In this document: positions 31,610 through 31,614 of the stretch, piece by piece
How the letters are laid out: each line of letters starts with the position of its first letter
Position numbering within the stretch: position 1 is the stretch's first letter
NCBI GenBank assembly: GCA_023431385.1
Contig: JAEYWA010000281.1
Span: forward strand, 1-31,614
Direction: 5' to 3'
DNA: 31,614 bases
From: Bacillota bacterium
GTDB taxonomy: Bacteria; Bacillota; Clostridia; Acetivibrionales; DSM-1351
The notes under the pieces: generated by a model
Databases searched by the model: none
Seen by the model: the letters and a program-made list of their open reading frames with translations, nothing else
Told to the model about the DNA's origin: nothing
Position numbers and translations under genes: made by a program

Positions 31610-31614
31610 CATCA

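Overview
The window looks like chromosome from a low-GC, anaerobic, spore-forming Firmicute of the Clostridia. The evidence is AT-rich intergenic DNA, strong AGGAGG-type ribosome binding sites with some TTG/GTG starts, a tyrosyl T-box leader, a GerA-type spore germinant-receptor operon, and a complex-I-like/group-4 hydrogenase-type module. A Ruminiclostridium-like organism is plausible, but this is inference; no 16S or other taxonomic marker is present.

Layout. (1) 1-1345: the end of a membrane redox complex operon, with the C-terminus of a NuoD/HycE-like large subunit and a ferredoxin-NuoB fusion. (2) 1346-1830: a long, highly structured intergenic leader. (3) 1831-4550: a sulfur-transfer set of a small Cys-rich protein, a NifS/IscS-type cysteine desulfurase and ThiI. 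(4) 4935-6603: a decayed TerB-like/CbbX-type AAA+ ATPase. (5) 6741-10322: a cyclase-fold protein, a secreted SH3-NlpC/P60 hydrolase, a GreA-like factor and a PHP histidinol-phosphatase. (6) 10482-14499: a short UvrA paralogue, a penicillin-binding-like serine hydrolase, a GNAT acetyltransferase and a tiny membrane ORF, resembling a small-molecule resistance cassette. (7) 14507-16421: promoter, tyrosyl T-box, tyrS and terminator. (8) 16565-22212: a VanW/G5 envelope protein, a DUF2225 protein, a HypE-like protein, glyA and proC. (9) 22401-26554: a gerA-gerC-small protein-gerB operon in which gerB is frameshifted by an 8-bp tandem duplication. (10) 26634-29340: a visibly GC-richer block with an AgrC/LytTR two-component pair on the minus strand and a divergent small membrane protein. 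(11) 29396-31471: a PilZ protein and a membrane diguanylate cyclase (c-di-GMP signalling).

The most notable signals are these. The structured leader at 1626-1828 has one 8-nt anti-Shine-Dalgarno and two identical possible partners. The exact 8-bp duplication in gerB, when one copy is removed, restores a full-length protein. The hydrogenase-like large subunit lacks the C-terminal Ni-ligand cysteines. A Tyr-Tyr-Tyr mini-ORF lies directly before the terminator behind tyrS. A well-formed LytTR direct-repeat operator precedes a small protein of unknown function. No rRNA, tRNA, CRISPR array, insertion sequence or prophage was recognised.
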